NCBI GenBank assembly: GCA_903772945.1 | Contig: CAICTM010000579.1 | Location: 1 to 58,384, forward strand | Reading direction: 5' to 3' | DNA length: 58,384 bases | Source: Seminavis robusta | Lineage: Eukaryota; Bacillariophyta; Bacillariophyceae; Naviculales; Naviculaceae | In this document: piece after piece, positions 7,959 to 17,102 of the stretch | Numbering within the stretch: the first letter of the stretch is position 1 | How the letters are laid out: each line of letters starts with the position of its first letter | The notes under the pieces: model-generated | What the model was told of the DNA's origin: nothing | Databases searched by the model: none | Seen by the model: only the letters and a program-made list of their open reading frames with translations | Program-made: the position numbers and the translations under genes

Positions 7959-10916
7959 ATGGCCATTCCTTGGCGATTTCTCTTGTCCTTCCTTTGTTCC
8001 ATAAGTTTGATTCCAACCGAATCCGTCGCCTTTCAGACATCACCACACTTAAGGTTGCTTCCTTCGGTACTTCATAGAATGAATACGCGACAACGGCAAG
8101 GAAACGCTGTTCGACACAGCCATGACTCGGAAGAAAAGGAACCAGCATGCAACGCTGAGGATGACTCACCCCGCATAGAACTCTTTTTCAGCTCCCCTTC
8201 TCAGCTACGGGAACGAGTCCAACTCTTACAATCTCATGGACACGTCAAGTTTAATCTCGTCAACAAGAATGCCCAAGACGATCTGTCCTCGTGGTGTAAG
8301 ATTGTCAAGGAGGAATGTCCCACGGCACACATTTGTGCCCATTATTCACTCAAGTACAAGAAGGTGGCTCGCAAGGGCAATGAGGCTCATACAGACTTGT
8401 TGATGGAGTTTGTAGAACAGCAACAGCAGCAATCCTCTACTACTACAGATGAAATTCTTCTCGTCAGTGGTGGACACAACTCCAACAAGGCCCGGCCACG
8501 ATGGAACACCGTGGATGCATTGCAGAGACTAGCTGCACAATTGCAAGACAACAATAAAATCCCAACGCTTGCAGTGGCATACAATCCCTACATTCCTGAT
8601 GCAGCCAAGCAGCAAGAAGAAACAGACCGACTCCAAGCCAAACTAGATACTGGATTAGTCTCCAAAGTCTATTTGCAGTTTGGGACCGACTTGATCCGAC
8701 TCAAGCAAGCTTTGGAACTTCTTACCAAGAACAAGAACAAGAACAAGAACAAAAACCAGCGGGATACTACTATCGCAGGATCCGTCTTTCTGCCCACCAA
8801 ACAACTCATCGCCCAGCAAAAGTTTCGACCCTGGAATGGCGTCTTTTTGAGTCGAGACTTTTTGGAGTCGCCCGAAAAGGCACAAGGCGTTGTCGTGGAG
8901 ATTCTGAAACTCTACAAGGCATACCACGTAGAGCCTTTGTGGGAAGCCCCCGGTGTACGATCGGAAAAGGACTTGCTGCAGATTACGGACTTGATGAAGA
9001 TGCAAGTAACTCATCATGATGATGACAAGGTGGAGTGTGCGCCATTGTCGAATCAGGACAGTGATACCACAACAGAGTGTGCCATAGCCACGGAGTCTCC
9101 ATCTGACAAACCAGCCATTGAAGCAGAGATGACAAAAGGAAAAGACAGCAGGGCCTCGTCACCTGCCACCAAACGACAAAAGACTGCGTTGGCGACAGCG
9201 GCGAAGCAAAGTAGAAACGGCTTCACTGAGTCATCTGAACAATCCGCTTGTCTGTTGCTTTTTGGTTCTCACGATCTTCGATTATATGATAACCTGGCCG
9301 TGCAAGAAGCCTGCCAACGACAGTCCACTGTCATTCCTGTCTTTTTGTGGTCTCCATTGACATTAACTTCGGGGGGTATCCGGGCCGAAGCGTTGGAGGT
9401 CTTGCTCAAGGAGGCGGTTAGCAACTTGAGTCAGGAGCTGGAATCGTTTGGGCTCAAGTTAATCTCTCGGAGCTGTCCCAGTGTCGACTGCATGAAACAA
9501 GAGTTTGCCAGTCTACTCCGAGAGACAAATCCTACAGCCGTATGCTTTAACCGGGACTTTACGCCGCATGGAAGACAGCTAGAGGCTGCTCGAATGGAGG
9601 TTGCGAAAGAGGTGGAATTCTCAGGTGTCACCTTGACTGGCTTTCAATCTACGCTCTTGTACGATATTGACGCAGTGTCTCTAACCAAAGGATTCAATGG
9701 TGGACACTGGGGAACACTGATGCCATTCTTTAAGAACTGTAAGAAAAATTACGGTGAACCGCGTAGACCAATCCCAAGCCATGAAACATTCGGGATCCTC
9801 CAGAATGCAAGAGCCCCCACGAAGTGGCCTCGTTCAGACGACAATCTACCCCTGGCTGTCCTGCCTCCCAAAGTCAAGCCATGGCATCAACCCATCAAGG
9901 ATGCCTTTCCCGACATGAGCCACAGGGGAGCCCAAGACATGCTCAATGCATTCTTTAGCCTGCCGAATAGTGGCTATCGACGGTACGACACCGATCGCAG
10001 TCGCGCGGACAAGGAAACAGCCACTTCACGACTGTCATGTCATTTACGCTTAGGGACCCTGTCACCCAACGAACTCTATTGGCGGTGGCACCAGCATCAT
10101 CCGGGTGATAGTGACATCTTTGGAAGACGCTTGATCTGGCGAGACTTGGCCTACTACCAGCTTCGTTGCTTCCCGCAGATGAGTTGGATGCCCATTCGTG
10201 CTCACTACAAGGATACTGCATGGGTATCTGGACCAGAGGCAGACCGGCGGTTCGAAGCATGGAAGTGGGGGCGAACCGGGTATCCCATTGTGGATGCAGG
10301 GATGAGAGAACTGTACAAAACTGGGTGGATGACACAGACTGTGCGCATGGTGGTGGCTTCGTTCCTGGTCGAATACTTGCGTGTTCATTGGGCTAGAGGC
10401 TGCGAATGGTTTCATTACACCCTCGTGGATGCAGACACTGCAATCAACGCCATGATGTGGCAGAATGCGGGAAAATGTGGCATTGATCAATGGAATTTTG
10501 TGCTGAGTCCAGAGAGTGCATCTCAATGTCCGACTGGCAAATATACTAAGAAGTGGGTTCCTGAGCTCCAGAAGCTCCCCTTGGAGATGCTCCATCGCCC
10601 ATGGCAAACACCCAACATAATCTTGGAGCGCTATGGCGTGGTCATCGGAAAGAACTACCCTGAACGAGTAGTGAAAAACCTGAAAGAAGAAAGGGCCAAG
10701 AGTATCGAGAGCACGCTGAACATGCGGCGAAAGTCACAAGAGCACAACGACAGCAAAGGCTACGACGTCATCATACTGCCGAACGGAGAGAGCACTGTTG
10801 TTTTCACCAAGAAGGAGTACAGGATTGACCAGTCGGGACGACAGAAACCCGCACACGAAGGAAAAGCTACAGCGGGCGGCAGAGGAAATCGGAGGAGACG
10901 GGTTGCTAGGAAGTAG
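7959..10916 (+). CDS. Plastid-targeted MTHFR-like/photolyase fusion, 985 aa
   Basis: The open frame extends upstream to 7908 but only with a GTG; the first ATG is at 7959. It starts a signal peptide (MAIPWRFLLSFLCSISL...) ending 'ESVA|FQTSP', the A-F motif of diatom plastid presequences. Residues about 73-346 resemble the TIM barrel of methylenetetrahydrofolate reductase, with 'AHICAHYS', 'EILLVSGGH', 'TLAVAYNPYIPD' and 'EETDRLQAKLDTGLVSKVYLQ'. A low-complexity linker follows, about 347-425. Residues about 429-890 form a complete photolyase/cryptochrome module. It has the N-terminal alpha/beta domain ('LLLFGSHDLRLYDN'), then the FAD domain with 'RLSCHLRLGTLSPNELY', 'WRDLAYYQLRCFP', 'GRTGYPIVDAGMRELYKTGW', 'VDADTAINAMMWQNAGKCGI' and 'KYTKKWVPEL'. 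Trp residues fitting an electron-transfer chain occur at TGW and in 'RVHWARGCEW'. The tail is basic. Light-driven DNA repair or photoreception in the plastid is likely. Whether the barrel makes or binds the folate antenna is inference. There are no introns. Confidence 0.88.
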   Translation: MAIPWRFLLSFLCSISLIPTESVAFQTSPHLRLLPSVLHRMNTRQRQGNAVRHSHDSEEKEPACNAEDDSPRIELFFSSPSQLRERVQLLQSHGHVKFNLVNKNAQDDLSSWCKIVKEECPTAHICAHYSLKYKKVARKGNEAHTDLLMEFVEQQQQQSSTTTDEILLVSGGHNSNKARPRWNTVDALQRLAAQLQDNNKIPTLAVAYNPYIPDAAKQQEETDRLQAKLDTGLVSKVYLQFGTDLIRLKQALELLTKNKNKNKNKNQRDTTIAGSVFLPTKQLIAQQKFRPWNGVFLSRDFLESPEKAQGVVVEILKLYKAYHVEPLWEAPGVRSEKDLLQITDLMKMQVTHHDDDKVECAPLSNQDSDTTTECAIATESPSDKPAIEAEMTKGKDSRASSPATKRQKTALATAAKQSRNGFTESSEQSACLLLFGSHDLRLYDNLAVQEACQRQSTVIPVFLWSPLTLTSGGIRAEALEVLLKEAVSNLSQELESFGLKLISRSCPSVDCMKQEFASLLRETNPTAVCFNRDFTPHGRQLEAARMEVAKEVEFSGVTLTGFQSTLLYDIDAVSLTKGFNGGHWGTLMPFFKNCKKNYGEPRRPIPSHETFGILQNARAPTKWPRSDDNLPLAVLPPKVKPWHQPIKDAFPDMSHRGAQDMLNAFFSLPNSGYRRYDTDRSRADKETATSRLSCHLRLGTLSPNELYWRWHQHHPGDSDIFGRRLIWRDLAYYQLRCFPQMSWMPIRAHYKDTAWVSGPEADRRFEAWKWGRTGYPIVDAGMRELYKTGWMTQTVRMVVASFLVEYLRVHWARGCEWFHYTLVDADTAINAMMWQNAGKCGIDQWNFVLSPESASQCPTGKYTKKWVPELQKLPLEMLHRPWQTPNIILERYGVVIGKNYPERVVKNLKEERAKSIESTLNMRRKSQEHNDSKGYDVIILPNGESTVVFTKKEYRIDQSGRQKPAHEGKATAGGRGNRRRRVARK

Positions 10917-11250
10917 CCAGAGACAACTTAAGAATTTCAGTTTTCCCGAGGGGGTTCAACTGTCATGAAGTGCTTCTTGGGGATTGTTACTTTCTAGCAC
11001 ACCCAACAACTATAGATAAACAGCAGCTGCATCTGCAACTGCGAAGTCGCAATAGAAAAGTGGGATCACCATATACCACAATACACCAACACCCAGCTAT
11101 GCATATGTCTTTCTTTTAAAAGGTGGAGAGAGTCGATGGGACCATTTCACTTCGCTGCACTGCACTCCAAGAGCATCCCCGTTGTTTCCAGCCGTTTCTT
11201 GTCCTTCCACGTGTACTGTGTTTTCGGATCCACAATCGTGGTCCATTTGG
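10917..11250. other. Intergenic between convergent photolyase fusion and cry-DASH relic
   Basis: No gene is seen up to about 11113. From 11114 to 11250 there are weakly open minus-strand frames that may be the unrecognisable C-terminal part of the cry-DASH relic. Confidence 0.5.
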
Positions 11251-12610
11251 AATCAAATGCAGGTCTTTGGTCAAAACGCTGGCCACGTTTTGGCGCACCC
11301 GATTGCTGCATTACCCCGTGGTTTGCATTTCGTTCATTCCAGCGTCGATCAAGGGGAGTCCAGTTTGACCTGTGGCCCATTGCGCAAACAGCTGTCTGGA
11401 GGTGTCGTCACTGACAGGTTTCCAGGCAGTTATCGGAGTCGTTTCGTTACCATTCCGACTTGGTTGTTGCTCTTGTTTCCCTCACCGTTGCTTGCTCCTG
11501 TGAACGGGAACTTGTTGTCCCACCAAATGATACAGCTGATCGTCCATGGCGAAAGCAGATTACAGGAAATAATCTCTCATTTCCATGTGGCTCTGGATCC
11601 ACTGTACTTCTTCTTCTACTAGTTTGTGCTGCTGCTGCTTCTGTTCCTCCACGACGGACCAATAAATGTATCACGGGGACAAGACTCCCATGGCGAGAGC
11701 TGCACTAATGTGTCCCGATTGATGCTGTGAGGTATACGCCAAACTGCGGTTGGCCACGGCAGCATGATTCCGAAGAAAGTCGAGCCACTCAATCTGTGCT
11801 TGGGATTCTCCGCAATAATACGTCCCGTTGGATGAAGCCTGGCCGATCATGGTATCAATGACACTACTAGTAAAAGGCAGTCCAAACAGTGATGTTCCTT
11901 GGTATGGGCGAGTGAGCTGGGCAGGTCTCCTGCTCGGTTACTATTGGCAGCCAATGAGAACGGATGGATCGTTTCCCAACACGGCGGTGGAAGACAGGGT
12001 CGTACGGGGGCAGCGGTTCGAGCAGCCCGTCGGAAACCCCCCATGATGCGTGGAAGCCCCATCCATCGTGAGGGACTACAGTCGACAGTCGACAATACTG
12101 GAGGATTGTTGTTGCGACCAGTATCTGGGGCTGACAAGTTTGTGGTAGTGATAGATTGTGGATTGTCATTGTTATTGCTGTTGCAACGTCGATTCCTGGA
12201 TTTTTCCGTTTGATTGTTGGGTCTGGCCAATTTCGACCAAGTCTCCTGACTCCTTGGGAGATCCTCCGGATGATACAGAGTATACGATGCCACAGTGCGA
12301 ATGCGCATGATTTCCATCGTAGATGCTAGCCCCAGAAAGTTCAGTTTCATTTGTTCCGATTGCTGCCGCTCATAGGATCCCGGTAGCTCAGTCCATACCA
12401 CTTCTCGTAGCTTCCAGGCGTTGGCCATGTCCGGAACAATTTCCAAGTCGAATGAGCAACTCTCCACCCAACGCCCGCAAATTGACTCGCAAATCGTATC
12501 AGTCAAGGCATCCACGAGAGCTCTCGAAGCGTGAGGACCTTCCGTTACGGTCCAGATTCCTGTTTCGTTGTCTGACCCGTCACCAAGCGGGGCTCGTTAG
12601 TCGGTAGGGT
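11250..12610 (-). pseudogene. Decayed cry-DASH (cryptochrome DASH) gene
   Basis: Minus-strand pieces in changing frames match the cry-DASH family in order. Around 12515-12250 there is the end of the N-terminal alpha/beta domain with 'VVWTELPGSYERQQSEQ' and the hallmark 'YTLYHPEDLP'. At 11880-11560 there is 'CGESQAQIEWLDFLRNH', 'SQHQSGHISAALAMGVLSP' and 'EVQWIQSHMEMRDYF', equivalent to the family's GGE..AL..L, FSPWLALGCLSPR and W..RDYF segments. At 11460-11255 there is 'FAQWATGQTGLPLIDAGM' and 'SNRVRQNVASVLTKDL', the FAD-domain signature. Damage is plain: TGA at 11671-11673, TAA at 11560-11562, TAA at 11311-11313 replacing the residue after TG, and several frameshifts. The FAD-domain C-terminus is lost. 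Cry-DASH proteins repair CPDs mainly in single-stranded DNA and are often organellar. The gene is convergent with the intact photolyase fusion. Confidence 0.85.
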
Positions 12611-13671
12611 TGATGACAAATAATGGAACACAATAATCTGGGTGCTCGTACTGTCGTTGGTTAACTTGTGGAGACATCCTGATAGAGCTCATTGTCGCCA
12701 AGGCGAAGGTCGCCCTTTCGGTGCCAAACAAGCCGGATACTAATGTCACTCTGTGGAGTGACAGTCATTCTGTTTCACACAATGCAGTCAATCATCGCCA
12801 CTCGATGTCTTCCACTTCTTGTTGTTTCGGTATAGTGTACTAACATTGACACTTGTAGCACAGGGAGGGATCGAGTGACAGTGGTTACATACATGTAGAG
12901 AGTGGTTGCTGTGGGTTAGAGGGGAATAGAGGGAGGACTCGACTCGTCACTCGACTGTGGAAGAAAAGAAGGAAGGAGGCGCGCAGAAGAAGTTGTAAGC
13001 GAGTCCTGCATGAGCGAAAATCCGTGACTCCAGGATTCCGTACCGGTAAAAAGCCTAAGTAGTGTACAACGAGAAGTGGAAAAGAAGTCCTAAGGCCTAA
13101 TCGCGCATCGCGGCAATCTAAGCAAAGTACGGAACCCAATTGTATTATAACTTTTTCCCAATTGTATGTGTGTGCACGACCCTCTTAAGCATTTAGTTCA
13201 ACACCAGTTTGAAAGTAAGCCGAAGTATTATGTTCTCTGGAGTATGAGCGGGCCAATCTTTCTATGTATGCATCAGGGGTACCGGTATGTACTACAGTAG
13301 CTAGTAGTAGGAGTACTAGTATCAGGCAAGTCTCAGATAGATACCAGGACTACCGTTTTGCAACTCCGGTGGTACATGTAGTTAATTCTGAGCATTCGCG
13401 ACAATCAAATCGACGACCCCTCTCAACCAATGAAGCATCACTCTACATGTACCGGTACTCCGGAGTGCGTATGATTGATTTGTTCGCCACATTTTGAGGC
13501 CTTGTCCTGGCTCCTTATTCCTGGTTGAGGTTGGTTGATTGATTGGATGTAGGCTGATGCCACAATTCCTCCTCTCGACTCTCGACTCTCTCGACGAGGA
13601 ACCCATAATTTTGTTGCTCTCTCCCTCTCTTCTCTTCTGAATACGGTACCATCATCATCTAACAAACAACC
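12611..13671. other. No gene seen; includes upstream region of the small membrane protein
   Basis: About 1 kb with only short incoherent frames. The final 100 bases are CT-rich and lead into the ACC-ATG start at 13672. The 5' end of the cry-DASH relic may extend slightly into the left edge. Confidence 0.55.
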
Positions 13672-13911
13672 ATGAGCAGCGCGAACGATGAGCAACCACG
13701 GGATGTCGAGGCCGACGTGAAAGGACCGGAACCCACAGACACAGACAAGTCGGGCAACATCAGCAATGACCAAGGAGAAGTCGTTGTCAAGAAAGAAGGA
13801 CCTATGATCAGCACTAATGCCAAAGTGCTCACGTTTCTCGCTCTCGGAACGGTGGTCACGATGCTCATTCTCATTATACTGGCAGCGACAGGTCAATTTG
13901 ATTCCGAGTAA
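13672..13911 (+). CDS. Small single-pass, tail-anchored-like protein, 79 aa
   Basis: A 79-residue protein begins in a good eukaryotic context (ACAACCATGAGC). The first 45 residues are hydrophilic and acidic without a signal peptide. Residues about 51-73 form one hydrophobic helix ('VLTFLALGTVVTMLILIILA') followed by a six-residue tail (TGQFDSE-like). This layout suits a tail-anchored membrane protein with its N-terminus in the cytosol. No family is recognised and no partner is suggested by neighbours: a cry-DASH relic upstream and a convergent AAA/VWA gene downstream. It could be an unannotated diatom-specific gene; a chance ORF is less likely given the clean start context and well-placed helix. 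Confidence 0.55.
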   Translation: MSSANDEQPRDVEADVKGPEPTDTDKSGNISNDQGEVVVKKEGPMISTNAKVLTFLALGTVVTMLILIILAATGQFDSE

Positions 13912-14310
13912 ATCAAATGGCAAGAGAGAAGACGCGATGACGCGATCTTCAGAGGAGAAGCAGAACTCTATTTGTTATGGTGCCAAGAAGATACCATGTA
14001 TTGAAATTCCAAAAGTATAAACTTCTAAACTAAGAATAATGATGAGTGCATCTTCACGTAGCAATGGTTCGACTGATACGCGCTTTGGGGCCCTCTATCC
14101 TCCGCCAGGACAGACTGGATCCTGGCTGACTTGACTCGACTCCTGCTACTGGCTTTTCATGCCGTCCATTGTTCCACAACACACAAACGTTTGTACCATC
14201 TGCCTAGCTAGTGAGGTCTGTGGTCGCCTTTTACTGAATATCACGACACTGCAATGTTACGGTCTCTAGCTAGTCCGTCACCGACTGATTCAATCACTGC
14301 CGTAACCACA
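13912..14310. other. Intergenic between convergent genes
   Basis: Nothing recognisable; it holds the 3' untranslated regions of the two flanking genes. Confidence 0.6.
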
Positions 14311-16794
14311 CTATGCAAGCTCAACCTTCACTTGAACCAAGTGTGCGTACTCGTTGTTATCCACTTCCGCCTGCTCATCCAATGTCACTTCATGTTTGGC
14401 CAAGAATCGTACACCATTGGTCATCTCTGCCAGATTGGTAAGGACGTCAGGGTAGCTGCTACCACCACCATGCCAATCTTCGGAATCGTCTACTACAAAG
14501 ACAGGATGAATGGCAACTCCCAGGTTCTTGGCTAGCATGGCCTCGTCAATGCAAGTTGCGGAACCAGTGGTGGGCGATCCATCCGTTATAATTAGCAAGT
14601 GTCTCTCATGGGGTGGCAAACCAGAAACATTGAACCGTTCTAGCAACTGTCGCAGCATGTCTTGAAGATTGGTATACCCATCGGTTTCCAGCTGCCGAGC
14701 GCGGCGTTCGCACAGTGCATAGTCCACTCCAAAAAAGTGTCCAGAAGAGGACACTTGGGAGTTGCTGTTGTTGCTTGGTTCCAATCCGAACAGACCTCCC
14801 AGTTGATTTGTCATTGCCACGCCCCAGTCGAGCAAAGCTTCTTGAAAATAGCGAGAGGCGTGTGCATCGTCGTCGGCATGACATGGCTGTTCCCGCACAT
14901 GATCGGGTGGCCGTTGATAATATAGCTTCGGCGTCCCAGCAAACTCACAGTATCCAAACCGCATCCCGCGTTGTCTAGCCAGATTGATGGCAGCTTGTGT
15001 AGTGGCAGATGCCAAGGCAGCTTTGGGTCCCCACATACTATCACTGATATCTCGAGCCAAGGCAATAGACCCTCCCCGTCTCTTGGGATGTCGAAGCAAT
15101 CCCCTTGGCAGGGACGATGTCGGTGAGATTATCCAGGAAGAAATATCCGCTGGGTCACCGTCTTGAAACAGATTGGGATCTCCCATGGACGGCAGCCGGC
15201 CACGCTCCCTTGGTTGTCCCACGGTGGAAAGCGATTGTTGTTGGAGAGTGGATGGAGCCCGAGAGCGTCGAGTGCGACCATGGAGCACCGCCATGACAGT
15301 TTCGGCTCCCGACACAGCCGTGGAATGTAGGTTGAGTTTGATTTGGGGACCTTGCGCTGCACCCCAGAGCCGACGCAATGGCCTTATAGTGCGTTCTTTT
15401 AGTGTCTTGGAAGTGGCCACGAACGAAAGAACTGTGGCATGGAGGACAGACGTTCCGCCAATGTCTGCGAGTAGATCATGGTCAATGGCATCATTGTCGT
15501 GGGTCACCTTCTTCTTATCTTTGGCTTTGGATGTAGAGGCATCTGCTGACTCTGTTGTCGTTTTTTCATCGCTTTCTTCATCACTCTGAATATTCATTTT
15601 GGAGTCACCTGAAGAGTTCCCTGCTCCTCGTGGACCCTGTATTCTAGGTCCTCCCTCTTGGAATTGCTGAATGACGTGCTTCAAATATCCGGCCATTTTA
15701 TGGTTGCCGCCTTGCTTGGTCCCATCATTGTCGTCATCATTGTCATCTTCATTGTCATCATTTGGAGAGGTCTGTGCTAGCAATGTCAGTAATTCACAGA
15801 CTTGTTGGTGAACGGCAGCAGGTACCCGAAAGGTTGTCATATGCCGTAAAGCCAACATATCTTGGACTTCCACATGCTGACGCCCTTGCAGTGCAGCTTG
15901 GGCCCTGAGTATTCTGGGTGCTTTAACGAGAAAGGTTCGATCAGTCAAGAGCGAATTCCGAGGTGTCACAGCCTCATGGTTGGATAGCCACTGAAGAAAC
16001 AAAATAAAGCATTCCTTCATGTCGTCTCCCAAGACTACCGAGTTGACATCAATGGATCCAACTGCCTTGGCGGCTTGTGCCAGTTGATTGTCATCTTGTG
16101 TGGAAGTAGTAGTAGTGTTTTCTTGGTACATATCTACCACCTGATGAACCGAAGTCCAATCATTTCCCAGAATCAAGCTATCCGATTGTACTTGAAGAGC
16201 AAACCGATCCAAGTTGGCCGGATCGAGAGGCTCCACATACATGTCATCCCTAGGAGCATTGGCAGTGGCAATGGCACACCTCAGAGGCAGCTCTTGATCC
16301 TCAAAGGTCCTCTCATTTAATATTCTGAGCAGAACATTCAAGGCTTCCCCAGGAGCCCGAGTCAAATCATCCAAAACGGCCACTTCACATGTGAGCAACC
16401 CTCCTCGATCGACGGACTGTCGTACAATCTCATGGCTGGTGGAAGGACATGTCTGACGCACAATGATGGAGTCACCAATCAAATCTTGCAATCGAGTATC
16501 TCGGTGGAATTGCACGGAATATGTGCTCAAATTGGCCAGTTGCGCTGCCAATTCGGCGGCATACGTCTTGGCAGTACCCGGTTCTCCTTGGACAAAGACA
16601 TGTTCACTGGCGGCGAGACCCAACAAGATGCATTCTTTGGTATTCTCGTGTCCCACGATCCGACGGTCCAGGAGGGTTCGAAGGGAGGAAGCGGCCGAAA
16701 GGTTTGTCTGATGAGGCTGGTCACTACTACTGCTGCACCTTCGTCGTCCCAATGAGAGACGTCGTCCGATTGGTATCCTCTGGATTGTCCACAT
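14311..16794 (-). CDS. MoxR/RavA-type AAA ATPase fused to a VWA domain, 827 aa
   Basis: One intronless ORF. The N-terminus (about 25 residues, Arg/Ser/Leu-rich, no acids) resembles a mitochondrial presequence. The AAA module has Walker A GEPGTAKT at residues 70-77, Walker B 'VAVLDD' at 138-143, then 'ALNVLLRILNERTFED' and 'CAIATANAPRDD', the pattern of MoxR/RavA and Mg-chelatase I ATPases. The middle (about 350-450) is acidic and low-complexity. From about residue 575 a VWA domain begins with the MIDAS motif DISDS, followed by 'HLLIITDGSPTTG' and 'AKNLGVAIHPVFVVDD'. Such AAA-VWA pairs act as metal-insertion or activase machines (chelatase ChlI/ChlD, CbbQ/CbbO, RavA/ViaA), usually as two proteins; here they are one chain. 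It is not the magnesium chelatase D subunit itself, whose sequence differs. The substrate is unknown and mitochondrial location is inference. Confidence 0.85.
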   Translation of the reverse strand: MWTIQRIPIGRRLSLGRRRCSSSSDQPHQTNLSAASSLRTLLDRRIVGHENTKECILLGLAASEHVFVQGEPGTAKTYAAELAAQLANLSTYSVQFHRDTRLQDLIGDSIIVRQTCPSTSHEIVRQSVDRGGLLTCEVAVLDDLTRAPGEALNVLLRILNERTFEDQELPLRCAIATANAPRDDMYVEPLDPANLDRFALQVQSDSLILGNDWTSVHQVVDMYQENTTTTSTQDDNQLAQAAKAVGSIDVNSVVLGDDMKECFILFLQWLSNHEAVTPRNSLLTDRTFLVKAPRILRAQAALQGRQHVEVQDMLALRHMTTFRVPAAVHQQVCELLTLLAQTSPNDDNEDDNDDDNDGTKQGGNHKMAGYLKHVIQQFQEGGPRIQGPRGAGNSSGDSKMNIQSDEESDEKTTTESADASTSKAKDKKKVTHDNDAIDHDLLADIGGTSVLHATVLSFVATSKTLKERTIRPLRRLWGAAQGPQIKLNLHSTAVSGAETVMAVLHGRTRRSRAPSTLQQQSLSTVGQPRERGRLPSMGDPNLFQDGDPADISSWIISPTSSLPRGLLRHPKRRGGSIALARDISDSMWGPKAALASATTQAAINLARQRGMRFGYCEFAGTPKLYYQRPPDHVREQPCHADDDAHASRYFQEALLDWGVAMTNQLGGLFGLEPSNNSNSQVSSSGHFFGVDYALCERRARQLETDGYTNLQDMLRQLLERFNVSGLPPHERHLLIITDGSPTTGSATCIDEAMLAKNLGVAIHPVFVVDDSEDWHGGGSSYPDVLTNLAEMTNGVRFLAKHEVTLDEQAEVDNNEYAHLVQVKVELA

Positions 16795-17102
16795 CTGTGC
16801 AATGCCTTAACGATGTATCCCATCGACTGGCACACAGAGGCAGAAAGTGCCAATTCGAACCCCACCCCCACCCCCAATGGTGCTTATTTTGCGGGGGGAG
16901 GGGGAGGCATCGATTTGGAGAAGTCTGCCTCTGAAAAGGAATCTCGAGGACGGAATCTTTGTTTTGTCTAGTAATTTAGCTCTACCAAGCAAGTCAGCTT
17001 TCTTCTTCCTCAGTGCGTGGTATCTGTAATGAGAAAGAAAGATGGCCAATGGTTAGTTGAATCCTTCTTCATTGAACAGACCAAACAACAGTGTATCTTA
17101 CC
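16795..17102. other. Intergenic, divergent
   Basis: This is the upstream region of the AAA/VWA gene (minus) and of the Mutator relic (plus). A C-rich then G-rich stretch (16860-16910) and short CT runs are present; no specific element can be assigned. Confidence 0.5.

Noticed and set aside
9955..10607. Minus-strand frames inside the photolyase domain
   Set aside because: They are opposite strongly conserved coding sequence and have no family signal.
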